This document shows, piece by piece, positions 47,261 to 59,072 of a DNA stretch of 64,000 nt. The translations under genes and the position numbers were made by a program. This stretch comes from Glandiceps talaboti (Eukaryota > Hemichordata > Enteropneusta > Spengelidae): NCBI RefSeq assembly GCF_964340395.1, contig NC_135557.1, positions 19,851,225 through 19,915,224 of the forward strand, written 5' to 3'. Below the pieces are notes generated by a model. The model searched no databases. It saw nothing but the letters and a program-made list of their open reading frames with translations, and was not told the origin of the DNA. Every line of letters starts with the position of its first letter. The stretch's first letter is position 1.

Positions 47261-48109
47261 GTATTAATTTCTTAAATAGGAGCTTACATAGACTCCAACA
47301 AATAAATTGGCTAATCTAGCTGTCATTTTGTCAAGGTTCGTAACCATTTAAAGACTGCCTTGTTACATTTGACACATGAAATTTGTAATACTGGTATAAA
47401 TTGGATTTTGGTTGATTAATATGTCCCTTAGTTATGAAACTGAACGTAATTTAATGCTGTAAACAGTAAAGTACTATGTCACCAAGGATATTAAAGTAAA
47501 CACTCGACCCCCCCTTTATTAATAAAAATATAGTTTAACTACATTAAAAATTGTAATGGGAATCATGTGACCTATCTTGGTAATGAAGATATTTCTTATC
47601 TTCAACATCACAAATATCAACAGGCATAGGGAAATTAAACCCCTTTCCATCAAGTCAAAAGCCCCCTATTGTTTCTGAGTCGAACAATTCAAAGAAGACA
47701 GAAAATGCAACTACAAATATAATACCAAGGTTGAACTCCTGCCAAGGAATGCAACTATTTCTCGTATTACATTTATTTATATTTTGTATATCATCATTTA
47801 CCTTTGACATTGTGTGAGTTGATAGTAAAAGGTGACCAACTTTAAGATTGACAAAATTGCTTTTTATCATCCAGATGACGGGAATCGACAAGCATTTGAC
47901 AAATATTTTTTGCTGTCATTGGTAATAAACAGTCTTTTAAAATGCTATGAATCAAGTGTAAATTACAGGATGATACAGTTAAGGCAAAATGTTGTTTGTA
48001 TTAACTTTGTTTATCATTGCTAGTGGCCTCTAAAATACTCTCAGTGGTAAGTCTCAGCTTGTAGTATCTTCGAGGTTAACTTTATTCTGTTCATATCTTT
48101 ATTCAGCAG
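47261..48109. other. Gene B intron
   Basis: AT-rich. The GT-like frame itself reads on to a stop at 47317, so unspliced or intron-retained transcripts would end shortly after the domain. No other exon seen. Confidence 0.5.
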
Positions 48110-48327
48110 GTAGTGATGACCGTAACAAAACTAAGTCAACAGCACATAATACTAAATATGGAAGAGTCAATGAGACGAGGACTAAGCAGCGTCGTAAATA
48201 TGGAAGAGTCAATGAGACGAGGACTAAGCATCGTCGTTTTTCACGTAAACAATGCAATCCCCCTTTTTTTAAAGAATCATATGAAAAAAGTGGAAGTGAA
48301 ATATATTATGACTGCCATTACAACTGA
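48110..48327 (+). CDS. Gene B candidate alternative last exon, basic, with internal duplication
   Basis: After acceptor ATTCAGCAG a phase 1 frame stays open for about 72 codons to TGA (48325). It includes a 42-bp tandem duplication giving KYGRVNETRTKQRR and then KYGRVNETRTKHRR, and further basic residues (FSRKQ). Joined to the GT-like exon it reads SVT-G-SDDRNK. The basic clusters resemble nuclear-localisation or nucleic-acid-binding tails. No internal donor of good quality was seen, so it would end the protein. Its use is unproven. Confidence 0.4.
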
Positions 48328-48564
48328 TTAAGATACGTTTAAATTATAACATTATACTTTATGTAAGTACACAATATATAAAGGGTGTCAGGCTCGAACG
48401 ATTTAATTTTCAAGGTCAAATATAAATGACATATTAAAGAAGTAAGCGTTTTGTTTGTAGGATTATAACAGAAGTATCTAAACCATTATTTTTACAGATA
48501 GGGCACCAAACTATGGCTTTTAATCTGCATTGATAGCAATTTAAATGAATATCACTTATTACAG

Positions 48565-48936
48565 GTGAAATCGGTATCCGTTTAAATGTGACAAGTGGCA
48601 TCCCAGACGAAGATGAAACAATGTACAACATCATAGAGAGTCTGTTTAAGAAAGACAGACATGAATTAAAGGAAGCTCTTGGCAAATTAGCTGAGATGCA
48701 CCCCGATGTAATTCCTAAACGGGTAGACAACGAATGCAAGACTCTTGTTGTGGAATGCAAATCCATTGAGGCATTAGAATGCATAGAAGTAAAGTACAGA
48801 ATTGGAATCCTGCACTCTACAATAGAGGAAATTGTTGTAAAACCAAGTGTGCTAAAAGAAATTGGTGCACAATCCCTAAAACTAACTACGACAACCGATT
48901 ATGGAGAGCGTATGGTTTGCAGACAGGAATTGATGA
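48565..48936 (+). CDS. Gene B exon: TRADD-N-like domain
   Basis: 372-bp exon, phase 1-1 (acceptor CTTATTACAG, donor GTAAGT at 48937), 124 codons. The predicted alpha/beta pattern is helix (MYNIIESLFKKDRHELKEAL), strand (CKTLVVECKS), helix (IEALECIEVKYRIGILHSTI) and strand (SLKLTTTTDYGERM). Order, spacing and the HPDV...LVV...AL...Y..G.L pattern resemble the N-terminal, TRAF-binding domain of TRADD, which also occurs as an isolated module in invertebrate immune-type proteins. The resemblance was judged by eye and is moderate. It lies between the GT-like module and the SH3 array. Confidence 0.55.
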
Positions 48937-49186
48937 GTAAGTAAAAAATCATACAGCACATGAATTTTCGTAATCACATTTGGTTATAATAAATAAATAA
49001 ATAAATGACTAATGGCAATTTGATGATATATTTATTTTCGATTTGATAAAATAACTATTTTGCATTATTGGAAAAAATAAATTGTTAGATTGTCCAATAT
49101 ATGTGTTACTATGTATAATGATATGCTGTGTAGTAATTGTTGACTTTGAGTAAATTTTTGTATCATTTTATTTGCGTAACTGATAG

Positions 49187-49318
49187 GTGAACGTAAGATG
49201 ACTGATGATAGTGGTAAACACGATGAAATACACTTAGGTGCTAACACTGCTTCACAAAGGATACAGATTGATAACTATGCTGGTAAACGGACTTCGACTG
49301 ATAAGGGCAAAGAATCAG
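49187..49318 (+). CDS. Gene B exon: short polar linker
   Basis: 132 bp, phase 1-1, acceptor TAACTGATAG, donor GTAAGC. It encodes 44 mainly polar residues (SERKMTDDSGKHDEIH...KRTSTDKGKES) with no fold. It can splice in frame to 51280, 52108 or 52597, so it is the likely branch point between short and long isoforms. Confidence 0.6.
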
Positions 49319-51279
49319 GTAAGCATTTCAATATCTAATGATGGTCATGATAAATATTGTGATTTTAATTTGTACAAGAGGGTAGCAAAATATCCCGGGA
49401 ATATGTGGCAAGGTAAAGGCACGAACAGACTATACAGGGGATGGGGTTGAGGGGAGAATATTTCAGCCATTTTTTTCAACAGACTTTCCATGCACTCAAA
49501 CTAATTCAAGCCCCTCCTCCCATCCACCCTAATGGACGCAAGGATTTTCAGAGTTATAGTTGTTCATAATTAGCTTGAGTTGAAAAATGAATAAATAAAA
49601 ATGTTAGTATGAATAATTAATGATATATGAACAAAACTGATATAACTTCTTTTTTGTTTAGCAACTGTCATGATGTATTTATTTATTTATTTATTTATTC
49701 ATCTATATATTTATTTATTCATGCATATATATATTTATTTGTTTGTGTGTTTGCTTATTTGTTATATGTGAAAGACAAGCAAATAAAGAAGTTATACATT
49801 ATTATTTATTTATTTATTTATTTATTTGTCTTTCACATACCGAGAGAAGATTCCAGTGCAAAGGCACGGTTCTTCCAATGATCACTGCCGTGCATTATGT
49901 ACAGACAAACAAATGAAACATACGACGCACAAGAAAAGAAAGTTTCAAATAAGGTGCAATAAAATGTAACAGTTAGGGACCGGTCAGTTTTTTTCGGCCT
50001 GGGGCCGGTGGATTGGGAGGGGGGGGGGGGGGTCATGATGGATTGTGTTGGAAGAAAAACAATCCTTTTTCTACAATGGCATATAGCCTTGTCTGAAATG
50101 TGGTACATGTAAATATTTGTTCTTCTCCCTGTTTGTTCCATGAATTCTTTAATATTACTTATTAGTTCAAGCATAACTATAAATATACATATACATGTAT
50201 TACCTAGCTACCACACTTGTTACAGAACATGTCATGTAAATGCTTGGCTGTTTTTTCACAATTAGTGCTTCACTTACATTGCACTTGGGGCAAAATTGAA
50301 CTTGAAGGTTTCGTAATGGTAATCTTCATAGATAGTTTATAAAAGAAGTTAATCAAATGTTCCCTACTCGTCACTGCGAACTTGTCAGAAGGGTTTAATA
50401 CACTTTCTATTTTGGACACTACATGTTATTGACACTACAAATCACCACATCTCATCAGATTCCAGTTTCTATTATACACTAGGTACCATCTAAAGTTCTC
50501 TAATAGTCCGGTGGTTTTACTATACATGCAATATTAATGCCACTATACCAATGTTACGGGGCCATTTTTGTGACATGGGAAACTCATTTAAAACTTACAT
50601 TTACGTTAGCTATTCAAAGCTTAGAAATATTACCTTAAAGGCTATAAATAACCTAAAAAACTGCAGATCTGCCAGGGGGAAAATCCCCAAGGACTCCCTC
50701 ACCCCAGAGGTCACTCATGCATTCAACCAATCGGATGCACCAACAACCTTTTTACTGTCATAATGATATTAAACTTTTCTTAAATATTTTCACTCAATTC
50801 TAATTTGAGATGATAGTCTTTTAAAGATGTGAAATGTTTGCCGAGATAGTCTAAAATTGCCTTAAACTCCGAATCTCCCCTACCAATGATACTACCAGTA
50901 GATGTGCTGACCTTTACTACATGTATGTAATGATGCCATTTAGCTGTTTAAGAACATGTTTCAACTGTATGCAAGTTATAAAGAATAGTTTCTGATACTT
51001 GATGATACTTCTCATAGTTTACCCAGTAACTCTGGAGGCTTAACAGGTACAGGCCTCATTTAAGTGACTACATCCATCTTTGACTTTGGTCTCTATTTTC
51101 AAAGTCAATAATAATCAACACTTCTCCGGGTTTTCTTGATATCTTCGGAATGTTTTGCTTTATTCTGCCCCAACAGACGGAAACCTTAGGAAAGACTGGA
51201 GTGAATAATATATGCCCACGGTGTATGTTTTCTAAATAGTCGTTTTATAAATAACCGTATCTATTTCTATTAATTACAG
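49319..51279. other. Gene B intron with microsatellite and C/G-rich repeat fragment
   Basis: (TTTA)n arrays at about 49677-49760 and 49800-49828 flank an inverted block (ATGTGAAAGACAA ... TTGTCTTTCACAT). A GGGACCGGTC plus poly-G fragment at 49975-50035 belongs to the C-rich repeat family. No exon seen. Confidence 0.5.
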
Positions 51280-51368
51280 AAAGTGATATAGCTGCTTTGG
51301 ATAGGCCATGTCAGAAAGGTGGTCAAGATGATGTATCTTTAAATGATGAGTTGATTACCTTTCACTAG
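51280..51368 (+). CDS. Gene B candidate alternative last exon, copy 1
   Basis: Acceptor TTAATTACAG, phase 1, 29 codons starting with the split Glu (ESDIAALDRPCQKGGQDD...) and ending TTTCAC-TAG. Homologous to 52108-52196, 828 bp downstream, including flanking sequence. A possible internal donor (AAAG|GTGGTC, phase 1) could turn it into a cassette exon. A candidate AATAAA lies at 51894. Confidence 0.5.
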
Positions 51369-51893
51369 CTTTGTCTGTGCTTTCATTCATATTCACCTAT
51401 GTGTCTCTGGTTGATTGCATATTTTAAACAAACCTGGCGCAAATGCTAAAAAAAAATTGGTGTGCATATTCATCATGTTCATATCATTTTGATTCCTGCC
51501 TTTGCCGATAATGGTCAAATCGTGGCTATAAATGTCATAGCAATTCCGTTTTGCTCGGTAACACTGGAAACATAACAAAGCACACATCATTCTCTAGGTC
51601 AAAAAAGGCAGACAGTTTCAAATTTTTTCTTCATACCTGCAGAATATTTCCTTTGAATTTGCTATGCCACATCGAGCAGATCCCATTTGAGATAATTAAG
51701 TAAATCATATAAGTCCACCAGTGTGTGTGTGTGTGAACAACCACATCTCAAATATCCATAAGACATGCAATATCAACGAAATTCGGAACAATTAGCATTG
51801 GCAACAGAGCACCAATGATCAAATAACAGCAGATTAGTGTCAGGAACTAGGACTTCAACTTGGATACCAAAATTAATCATTGTAATAAAGACA

Positions 51894-51899
51894 AAAACT
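51894..51899 (+). promoter_or_regulatory. Candidate polyadenylation signal for short gene B isoform
   Basis: AATAAA 526 bp after the stop at 51366 and before the second copy of the last exon. Confidence 0.3.
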
Positions 51900-52107
51900 G
51901 TTGGTCGCAGTATTTGCCACCGTAACACATTCACCCCAGTCCTAAGCTTTGCAAAGTGACAGAGCATCGAGTGATGGTTAAAGAATGATGCACTCCATCA
52001 CTAAAAACCACCCCGGTCAATTAAAAATGACCAGCCCTTTATTAATGATGTATGTCTTCTAAACTTTCTTTTTCATTAATTTATGTAACTAATTGTATTA
52101 ATGGCAG

Positions 52108-52196
52108 AAAGTGGCATAGCTTCTTTGATCAGGCGATTTGAGAAGAGTGGGAGAGATAATGCATCTTCAAAGAATGAGTTGACTACCTTTCATTAG
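52108..52196 (+). CDS. Gene B candidate alternative last exon, copy 2
   Basis: Acceptor TTAATGGCAG, phase 1, encoding ESGIASLIRRFEKSGRDNAS and nine more residues to TTTCAT-TAG. Length and ends match copy 1, with about half of the residues shared. Retention of frame and stop in both copies argues for use. No AATAAA was seen before the next exon. Confidence 0.5.
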
Positions 52197-52596
52197 CTTT
52201 GTTACTTGCTTTACCAACCATCATTGTATTTTATTGTCATAACATTGTTCTGTGGATTGAACAAATAGGTAATTTTGGAGTAAATTCAAGTTTTAAAATC
52301 AGATGGTGTGATAACATTATAATTGCTGTAATGAAATGGTCACTTGCTGTTAACTTTATCCCGTGAATATGTTCTACTCATGAACATTTTCTGTCAATAT
52401 ATAGTGCCTTGGTCCATGTGTCTGTTTGAAGCCTTTTAAATTGTATCCAATGTTGACTTTAATAATGGGTGCATGTCTAGTTCCTTGATTACAGATCATA
52501 TCGAAATTTGGCATATACCTGTACTTTATTCTTAACGATCAAGAAATTATTATATCTGATACGTCTTACACTCCAATGTATTCACTTGCATAACAG

Positions 52597-52776
52597 GTGG
52601 GAATACGGACATGTATAGTTCTACTGTTGAAGGTGAAAGCAAAAGTGGAGAAGATGGCAAGGTAGAGATTGTTGTTAAGACTCCACACATTGCTGAACAA
52701 GTAAACACCGCTATATGTACACCTATTGATGAACACATTTTGGTCGAAGAAATTCCTGGAAAGAATACGGAAATAG
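52597..52776 (+). CDS. Gene B exon: acidic/polar linker before the SH3 array
   Basis: 180 bp, phase 1-1, acceptor TGCATAACAG, donor GTAAAC. 60 codons: GGNTDMYSSTVEGESKSGED, then KVEIVVKTPHIAEQ, and an end rich in Glu (HILVEEIPGKNTEI). It joins in frame to the type A SH3 exon (TEI-V-GASGPP). No recognised domain; predicted partly disordered. Confidence 0.65.
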
Positions 52777-53224
52777 GTAAACCATACTATATAGAAGTGG
52801 ACTCCGTCTTTCTCTCAATTATACATTGACAGCCACATCGTTATTATGAACATGCCAAATATAGCACTACGGAAACATGCCATATAGTGGGCGTTGCTAC
52901 AATTGGAAACATGGTAACTAACTGATAATGCAAATTTGAATGCAATACAAATATGGTATTTTATGAGGCATATCAGACTTCAAATTGTGTGAAAGCCAAG
53001 TTGCACACTTCCAAGAAAATATTTGATTTCAAGGTACAAATCTAAAGATACAAGTTGACAGACCAAATATAGCAGTAGGTTTCGGTGCTAATGTACATCA
53101 ATCAAGGAACATATGATCATATTTTAATAGTCAAAGGACACAACCTGTATCAAACATTCAGTGATGCTATTTGGTTCACAAAAATATATTCACTCCAAAG
53201 TTTTCTTTATTTTTACATTTGAAG

Positions 53225-53413
53225 TTGGTGCTAGTGGACCTCCAATGAAAAGAGCTAAAGTCATCTATGACTTCACACCACAGTTGGAGTTGGAGATGAA
53301 GGTAGATGACATAATAGAAGTAACAGTAAAAGAGTATGAACACTGGTGGACAGGCAAACTTCATGGAAAAGTCGGAGAGTTTCCTTCTAAATATGTTGAA
53401 TCAGTGAATGAAG
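53225..53413 (+). CDS. Gene B exon: SH3 domain, type A, cassette 1
   Basis: 189 bp, phase 1-1, donor GTGAGT. Nearly identical to 839-1027 and 59073-59261; differences include GPP for GSP near the start and FPSKYVE for FPSSYVE. Contains KVIYDFTPQ, EHWWTG and GEFPSKYV. Flanking intron (from about 53030) also matches the other cassettes. Confidence 0.88.
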
Positions 53414-53689
53414 GTGAGTTTTAATAAAATTACATGTAATTTTAGCATTTGATATAAACATACATTAACTTGAGGGGGGGGGGGCTTGAGAGTCATTGCA
53501 TGATTTCACACCACAATTAATTTGTGTGGTTGCCATGAAAAAACAAATTAAAACTACCTCAATTTCATTGTTTACTGTTATCTCATGTGACCTAAGAAGG
53601 CATTCATATGTATTACAGAACATATTTATGAGCCCAGAATGAGTTTTACCATCAGATAAATTGCCATGAACATATATTGTATGTGAATA

Positions 53690-56680
53690 TTTTATTCGTA
53701 TCATATTATTAATATTCGGCCTTTATATACAAAAAATTATAAACCAACAGTTGTATAGTGGTTTACCATCATCTAGATTATTCCAATCATTTCAATAATT
53801 TCAGCTCTTTTCTGAAAAGCAAAGTGAACATAACGTGAGAATTGTCTAATTAAATGTTCGTGTTTTGTTGATAATAGTATAAAGAACTTATGTAGAACAG
53901 GTGGGTCGAAGAAATAATCTGGAATGTACTTCCTTCTTACGTCATCATATGTAGGGCAGACCAGACAAAAGTGATATTTATCTTCAATTGTTCTATTTTC
54001 GCAGAAAGGACACACCCGGTCAGTTCTAGGGGGTTTTGTTCTTTCCCAACTACAGTTTTCAATTTGTAGCTGATGAGATGACGTACGAATGCGACAGAGT
54101 GCATAGCGGAACAATTTGTTATCTACTACGTCTAGGTAAATCTCATAGGATATAAATTACAATACATGTCTAGTTTAGAGGTTTCTAACATTTCACTGTG
54201 AATTAGTTAACTATTGATATCCTTGCACCTGTCCTTGAATATATTGATAAAACTATTTTCATTTCCAACTGCCTGTGTCTGCCATACTTCACTAAAACCA
54301 AAACAACATAACAAGTGTTTGACGTCAAGGGCCCAACAATTTACACCATTTTCAGCCGTTCCGTACTGATACTGATACTGATATTTTGATTTGTCTGGTA
54401 ACAATTAATTGTAAACGACCGGTTTCAGCAAGGGAAGCACAGTTTGGCATATGTCGATTTAAACCTAATATGTAATGTAGAAATTTACTATGGACACGTT
54501 CAATGTCAGTTTCTTTATGAAAACCCCAAATCTCTGCTGCATAATTGAGTATCGGTGATATTTCTCCATCAAAAACTTTAAGCGCGGCTTTGACTGGTAT
54601 GTCTCCAAGATTAGCAAGTTGGTTTTGAACAGTAAACATAGCTTTGCTGGCTTGAAGTGCAAGGGTTTTCTGAGCTAAATACCATTTGCCGCTACTCGAC
54701 ATAATGATTCTAAAGTATTTATAAAAAGGGACAACGTCAAGTTTGTGCCCATCTAAGAACCATTTCTCAGTTTTCTTAATTATCCCACCTCGTTTAAATA
54801 CAATAATTTTAGTTTTGGCATACTAGTAATTTACATTTAGGAGCCAACGTTTACAATACGTGGACAATTTATTGAATACTCTTTGCAGCCCAACGACGGT
54901 ATCACTCAATAAGACCAGATCGTCTGCAAATAGTAATAGCCGCAAATTTAGGCCAGCAATATAGACTCCGGCAGAATTTTCGGTTCGTAATTCTCTTTCG
55001 ATGTCATTTACAAAAATGCAAAATAAAAGTGGGGATATAACAGACCCCTGTTGTAAGCCACAAATACAATGAAAGAAGTTAGTCAAACCATGAGGTGTTC
55101 GAACACAAGCTTGAACATTGCTATACATTGACATTAAAGTACGGAAGTAATTTCCCTTCATACCAGATTTGAATAACTTATAGAAGAGTAGATAGTGTTG
55201 TACCCTATCAAAGGCTTTTTCAAAATCGACATCCGCACAAAACATTCTTCCTTTGGGTTTAGCTAAATAATAATCTGTAATAATAGTATTAAGGATAAAT
55301 ATATTATCTACTGTACTTCGCTGATTCTTAAAGGCAGATTGTAGTTCGATGATAGGACCGTTTTCATTTAACCATAAATCCAGTCACTTACATATATAAA
55401 ATGGAACAAAATATCTTACCAATAACGGGAAGTAAATTTATACCCCTGTAATTTCCAGGATTCTCACGACTACCACTTTTGAAGATTGAGTTATCATACC
55501 TTTCACCCACTCTTGTGGGAAGGTACATTTTGATAACAGCAGATTGAACAGGTTACACAACATATTTGCGAAAACTTGAGACGAGTTTTTAAAGAATTCA
55601 CCATCGATACCATCAACACCTGGAGCTTTGTTGTTCTTTAATTTTTGAATACAATTGTTGACCTCCTCCACTGTAATAGGCTCGTCTAACATTCTACAAT
55701 TGACATCACTGTCAATATTTACATCTGCATTAATTTCTGTCAAATTAGTTTTGATTTGAGCATGAAAATCAGAAAAAAAACTTTCGTCACTTTGGATTTT
55801 GGGGTCAAATAAGTTTTCGAATGGTCTTTGGTAAACCAGGTGCGAATTCTTTAAAATAGCTCCAAAAATTTCGCAAATTATTTTCTTTTGCACATACAAC
55901 AAATCTGTCTACTTTCTGTTTATTATGAATGTTCTTCTTATACTTAATAAATTGTATGTACTGTTTCTTAGCGTCAAGGTAGTGTCTTAAGTTCTGTGTA
56001 TTTCTATTATTTCTAAAACGATTTAGATGCTGTCGCAGACATCGTTTTGCATTCATACACTCATTGTCAAACCAAGATGTCCTCTTTACTGTTATAGCTT
56101 CACGGTGTCGAAAGTCTTTTGTCACATGTTTACAAATTTCGTCAAGGCAGTTCACAGCATCATTTCCGTCGTTAGCTAGACAGTCATTGAATCAATCAAT
56201 CAGTAGTTTAGTAGCAGGCGAATTCCATACTTCCAAATAAACGTTGGCCTTTTGCTGATTCCACAATGCTTTACCCAGTGATGTCTCAAGATCTAACTGG
56301 TTTATGTGTTCAAGTTCATTTGGGTGAAGCGTATTTACATTTTCGACACGTATGTTTGTATTACCTGTAGATATAATGAACTCAATAGGCATATGATCAG
56401 ATTCTGTCCGACTTTGAATCTTAAACATTTTCACATAAAAAAACACTTTTGTGGAATAAGTAAGTAATCTACAACACAGCAGCCGTTTGAAGTAATACAA
56501 GTGTAGTAATTGTTGAGTTCATGTAGTTTACCATTTACAATTCTGAAACCAGTGGAAATGCAAAAAATCTAGCAATTCTCGGCCATAAGAATTTACATTT
56601 TTATCGATGTTATGTCTCAGAGGTAACATCTCATCACTTACATAATTTTCATCAATAGGTAGGTGGTTACAAGCATCAAT
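53690..56680 (-). pseudogene. 5'-truncated, degenerate LINE inserted in the SH3 cassette intron
   Basis: Down the - strand: remains of the endonuclease end (TESDHMPI near 56400), a connector, RT motifs NNKAPGVDGIDGEFFKNSSQ (55600), VDFEKAFDRVQH (55215), CGLQQGSVISPLLF (55045) and LLLFADDLVLLSD (54915), and a CCHC-type end (RVCPFCENRTIEDKYHFCL, about 54000). Many stops and frame breaks. Comparison with cassette 2 shows the insertion borders near 53684 and 56690, with related flanks TATTGTATGTGAAT and TATTGTATATGTAAT that look like an aged target duplication. Same general RT clade as the 31.6-36.4-kb element. Confidence 0.82.
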
Positions 56681-56881
56681 TTCTATGAAATGTATTGTAT
56701 ATGTAATATGAATTTCAATGAGGCCTCAGTGGACCAGTGCTAGAGTAACAGAATTAAGTGACAAAGTTTCAATTTTTCATTTTTTGGCAATCATACATAA
56801 TATGTATGCATAAAAATACCTTTCCATCTTATACAGATATAGTTGATTAATGGATAAATTATTTCACACACACACACACAC

Positions 56882-57003
<122 letters not shown>

Positions 57004-57135
57004 CTCGGTGAGTATCAATCTGCTAAGACAGTGCTCTATACCGCAGTGGCAGAGCGTAATAGTTTTGGTAGTACTGGAACTCTTTCTTGGGTGTAACTCC
57101 GAGTTACACCCAAGAAAGAGTTCCAGTACTACCAA

Positions 57136-57232
<97 letters not shown>

Positions 57233-57336
57233 GTCAGTGGTAAGATTTGTCCGTAGTACAGTGCTCGATACGTCTGCACGCAGAGCGGAGTATATGTTGA
57301 GAGTAGAAGAAAATGAAAATCAAGTCGGGTTTTTCG

Positions 57337-57378
57337 TCTCTACAAGCCTGTTTCGTGAGTAAATCACTCGTCAGGAGA
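57337..57378 (-). ncRNA. Hammerhead ribozyme, left half of palindrome
   Basis: Exact reverse complement of 57397-57438, so the same fold on the - strand: UCUC, CUGACGA, stem II GUGA-UUUAC-UCAC, GAAA, short stem III, UA, GAGA. Confidence 0.85.
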
Positions 57379-57396
57379 TGTTGATGTACATCAACA

Positions 57397-57438
57397 TCTC
57401 CTGACGAGTGATTTACTCACGAAACAGGCTTGTAGAGA
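57397..57438 (+). ncRNA. Hammerhead ribozyme, right half of palindrome
   Basis: Stem I UCUC (57397-57400), CUGACGA (57401-57407), stem II GUGA/UCAC with loop UUUAC, GAAA (57421-57424), stem III CAG-GC-UUG, U, predicted cleavage after A57434, then GAGA closing stem I. Core positions all fit. Stem II differs from the 24.8-kb and 8.4-kb ribozymes, so it comes from another Penelope family. Confidence 0.85.
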
Positions 57439-57473
57439 CGAAAAACCCGACTTGATTTTCTTCTACCCTCAAC

Positions 57474-57535
<62 letters not shown>

Positions 57536-57911
57536 CACGAGTGAACCTATGCTGAGTGTTAATTGTTGATCGTTATAGTCACATATCTAATTATTTCAAT
57601 AGTTTCTTCCTTGGGATATCTAAAGCAATTTAAATTTGAAATAAATAAAATATCTAATTCTGACATAGCTATTTAATTTGATGATCAATAAAACCCGAAG
57701 TGATGGGCTGTATATTAACACATTCTCCAAGTTATAGGAAATTTGCTGGATTTGAAAGGTTATTAAAATAATTTAACCACACAACAAATCTAAATATTCA
57801 AGTAAGGTGATAGGGAGAACTAGAACAATGTTTAGAACACTTTGATTTTTTACTTGAAAAGTAAATTGTATTGAACTAGCTAGTTTTATTCTTATTCTCA
57901 TTATTCTAAAG

Positions 57912-58085
57912 ATAAGCATATATATAAGGTGATTCACAGCTACCAACCTCCAAATAAGCTACATTTAAAAGTGGGTGATATTATTGAAGTGACACACAAA
58001 GATAGAAGTGAATGGTGGACAGGATTACTTGGTGACAAATGTGGACTTTTCCCATCAACCTTTATTGAAATGATCGCTGATAATA
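57912..58085 (+). CDS. Gene B exon: SH3 domain, type B, cassette 1
   Basis: 174 bp, phase 1-1, donor GTAAGT at 58086. KVIHSYQPPNKLHLKVGDII, then SEWWTG and GLFPSTFIEMI. Two codons shorter than the gene A copy. Confidence 0.86.
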
Positions 58086-58472
58086 GTAAGTCAATTTAAT
58101 ATACATCTTCTACTGTAATCTAGATCTACTTTTTGACTCATCTGCAGGTGTTAGTGTCTTTGTTCTTGATTGATACTGACCATTTATCAATATGTGTACA
58201 TTTATTATGTCAAAATTACTAGAAAATATAAATCAGTACTGTTTATAGCTGTTTTAAGTTTCTGTGTAATTAAAACCCATTTAACCTTTTTTGAATGACA
58301 GTGTCTTTAATAGTTGGCCCTTACATGCATTTCAACCTTGATTATGTTCAACCCACATAGAATTTTATGTTCTGTATATTGTGTTGTAACAATGTCGATG
58401 TTACCGTAGAAATCTAATATGGTACTTGCTGTGAAATATTAGTTTTAACCGATTGTCATTTTTTAATTCTAG

Positions 58473-58625
58473 CTGATGGCAGTTCCTCTTTGGAGCCAGT
58501 CATTCCAATTAGTGAACCAACTGAACCACTGAATATAACACCAACTGTGTCCCAAACTGATCAATATGTCGTGAGATCTCGTACATCGTCACCTAGAGGG
58601 GTTGGTGAATACAAATTTAAGAAAG
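58473..58625 (+). CDS. Gene B exon: Ser/Thr/Pro linker, cassette 1 (short form)
   Basis: 153 bp, phase 1-1, acceptor TTTAATTCTAG, donor GTAAAG. It begins ADGSSLEPVIPISEPTEPLN and ends EYKFKK. It lacks the segment between TRTS and PSPR seen in both other copies (ILEENQEG...), so one in-frame internal deletion separates it. Confidence 0.82.
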
Positions 58626-59072
58626 GTAAAGTTTTCCAATACACGTGTTTTGAAAAGCTGTGTTTATTTAGGAAGATAATGTTCATCATCACAGATACTA
58701 TATGATATCTGGTCGATCCCTATTTCCGACCATCACATTGAATTGATCAATTGAATGATCAATTTTTGTGGTGCAATATAATTTATTTTGTGTGTGATCA
58801 TGATATTGATCAATTCACTCGTTAAATTTTGTGGTGATATAAAACTTTCTCTTTCTTTCCCTGGCTATTTTAAGGTACAAATCTAATGAGACAAGCTGAC
58901 AGACCAAATATAGCAGTAGGTTTCAGTGCTAATGTACATTGTACATCAATCAAGGAATATATGATCATATTTTAATAATCAAAGGACACTAACTGTATCA
59001 AATATTCAGTGATGCTATTTGGTTCACAAAAATATATTCACTCCAAAGTTTTCTATATTTTTACATTTGAAG

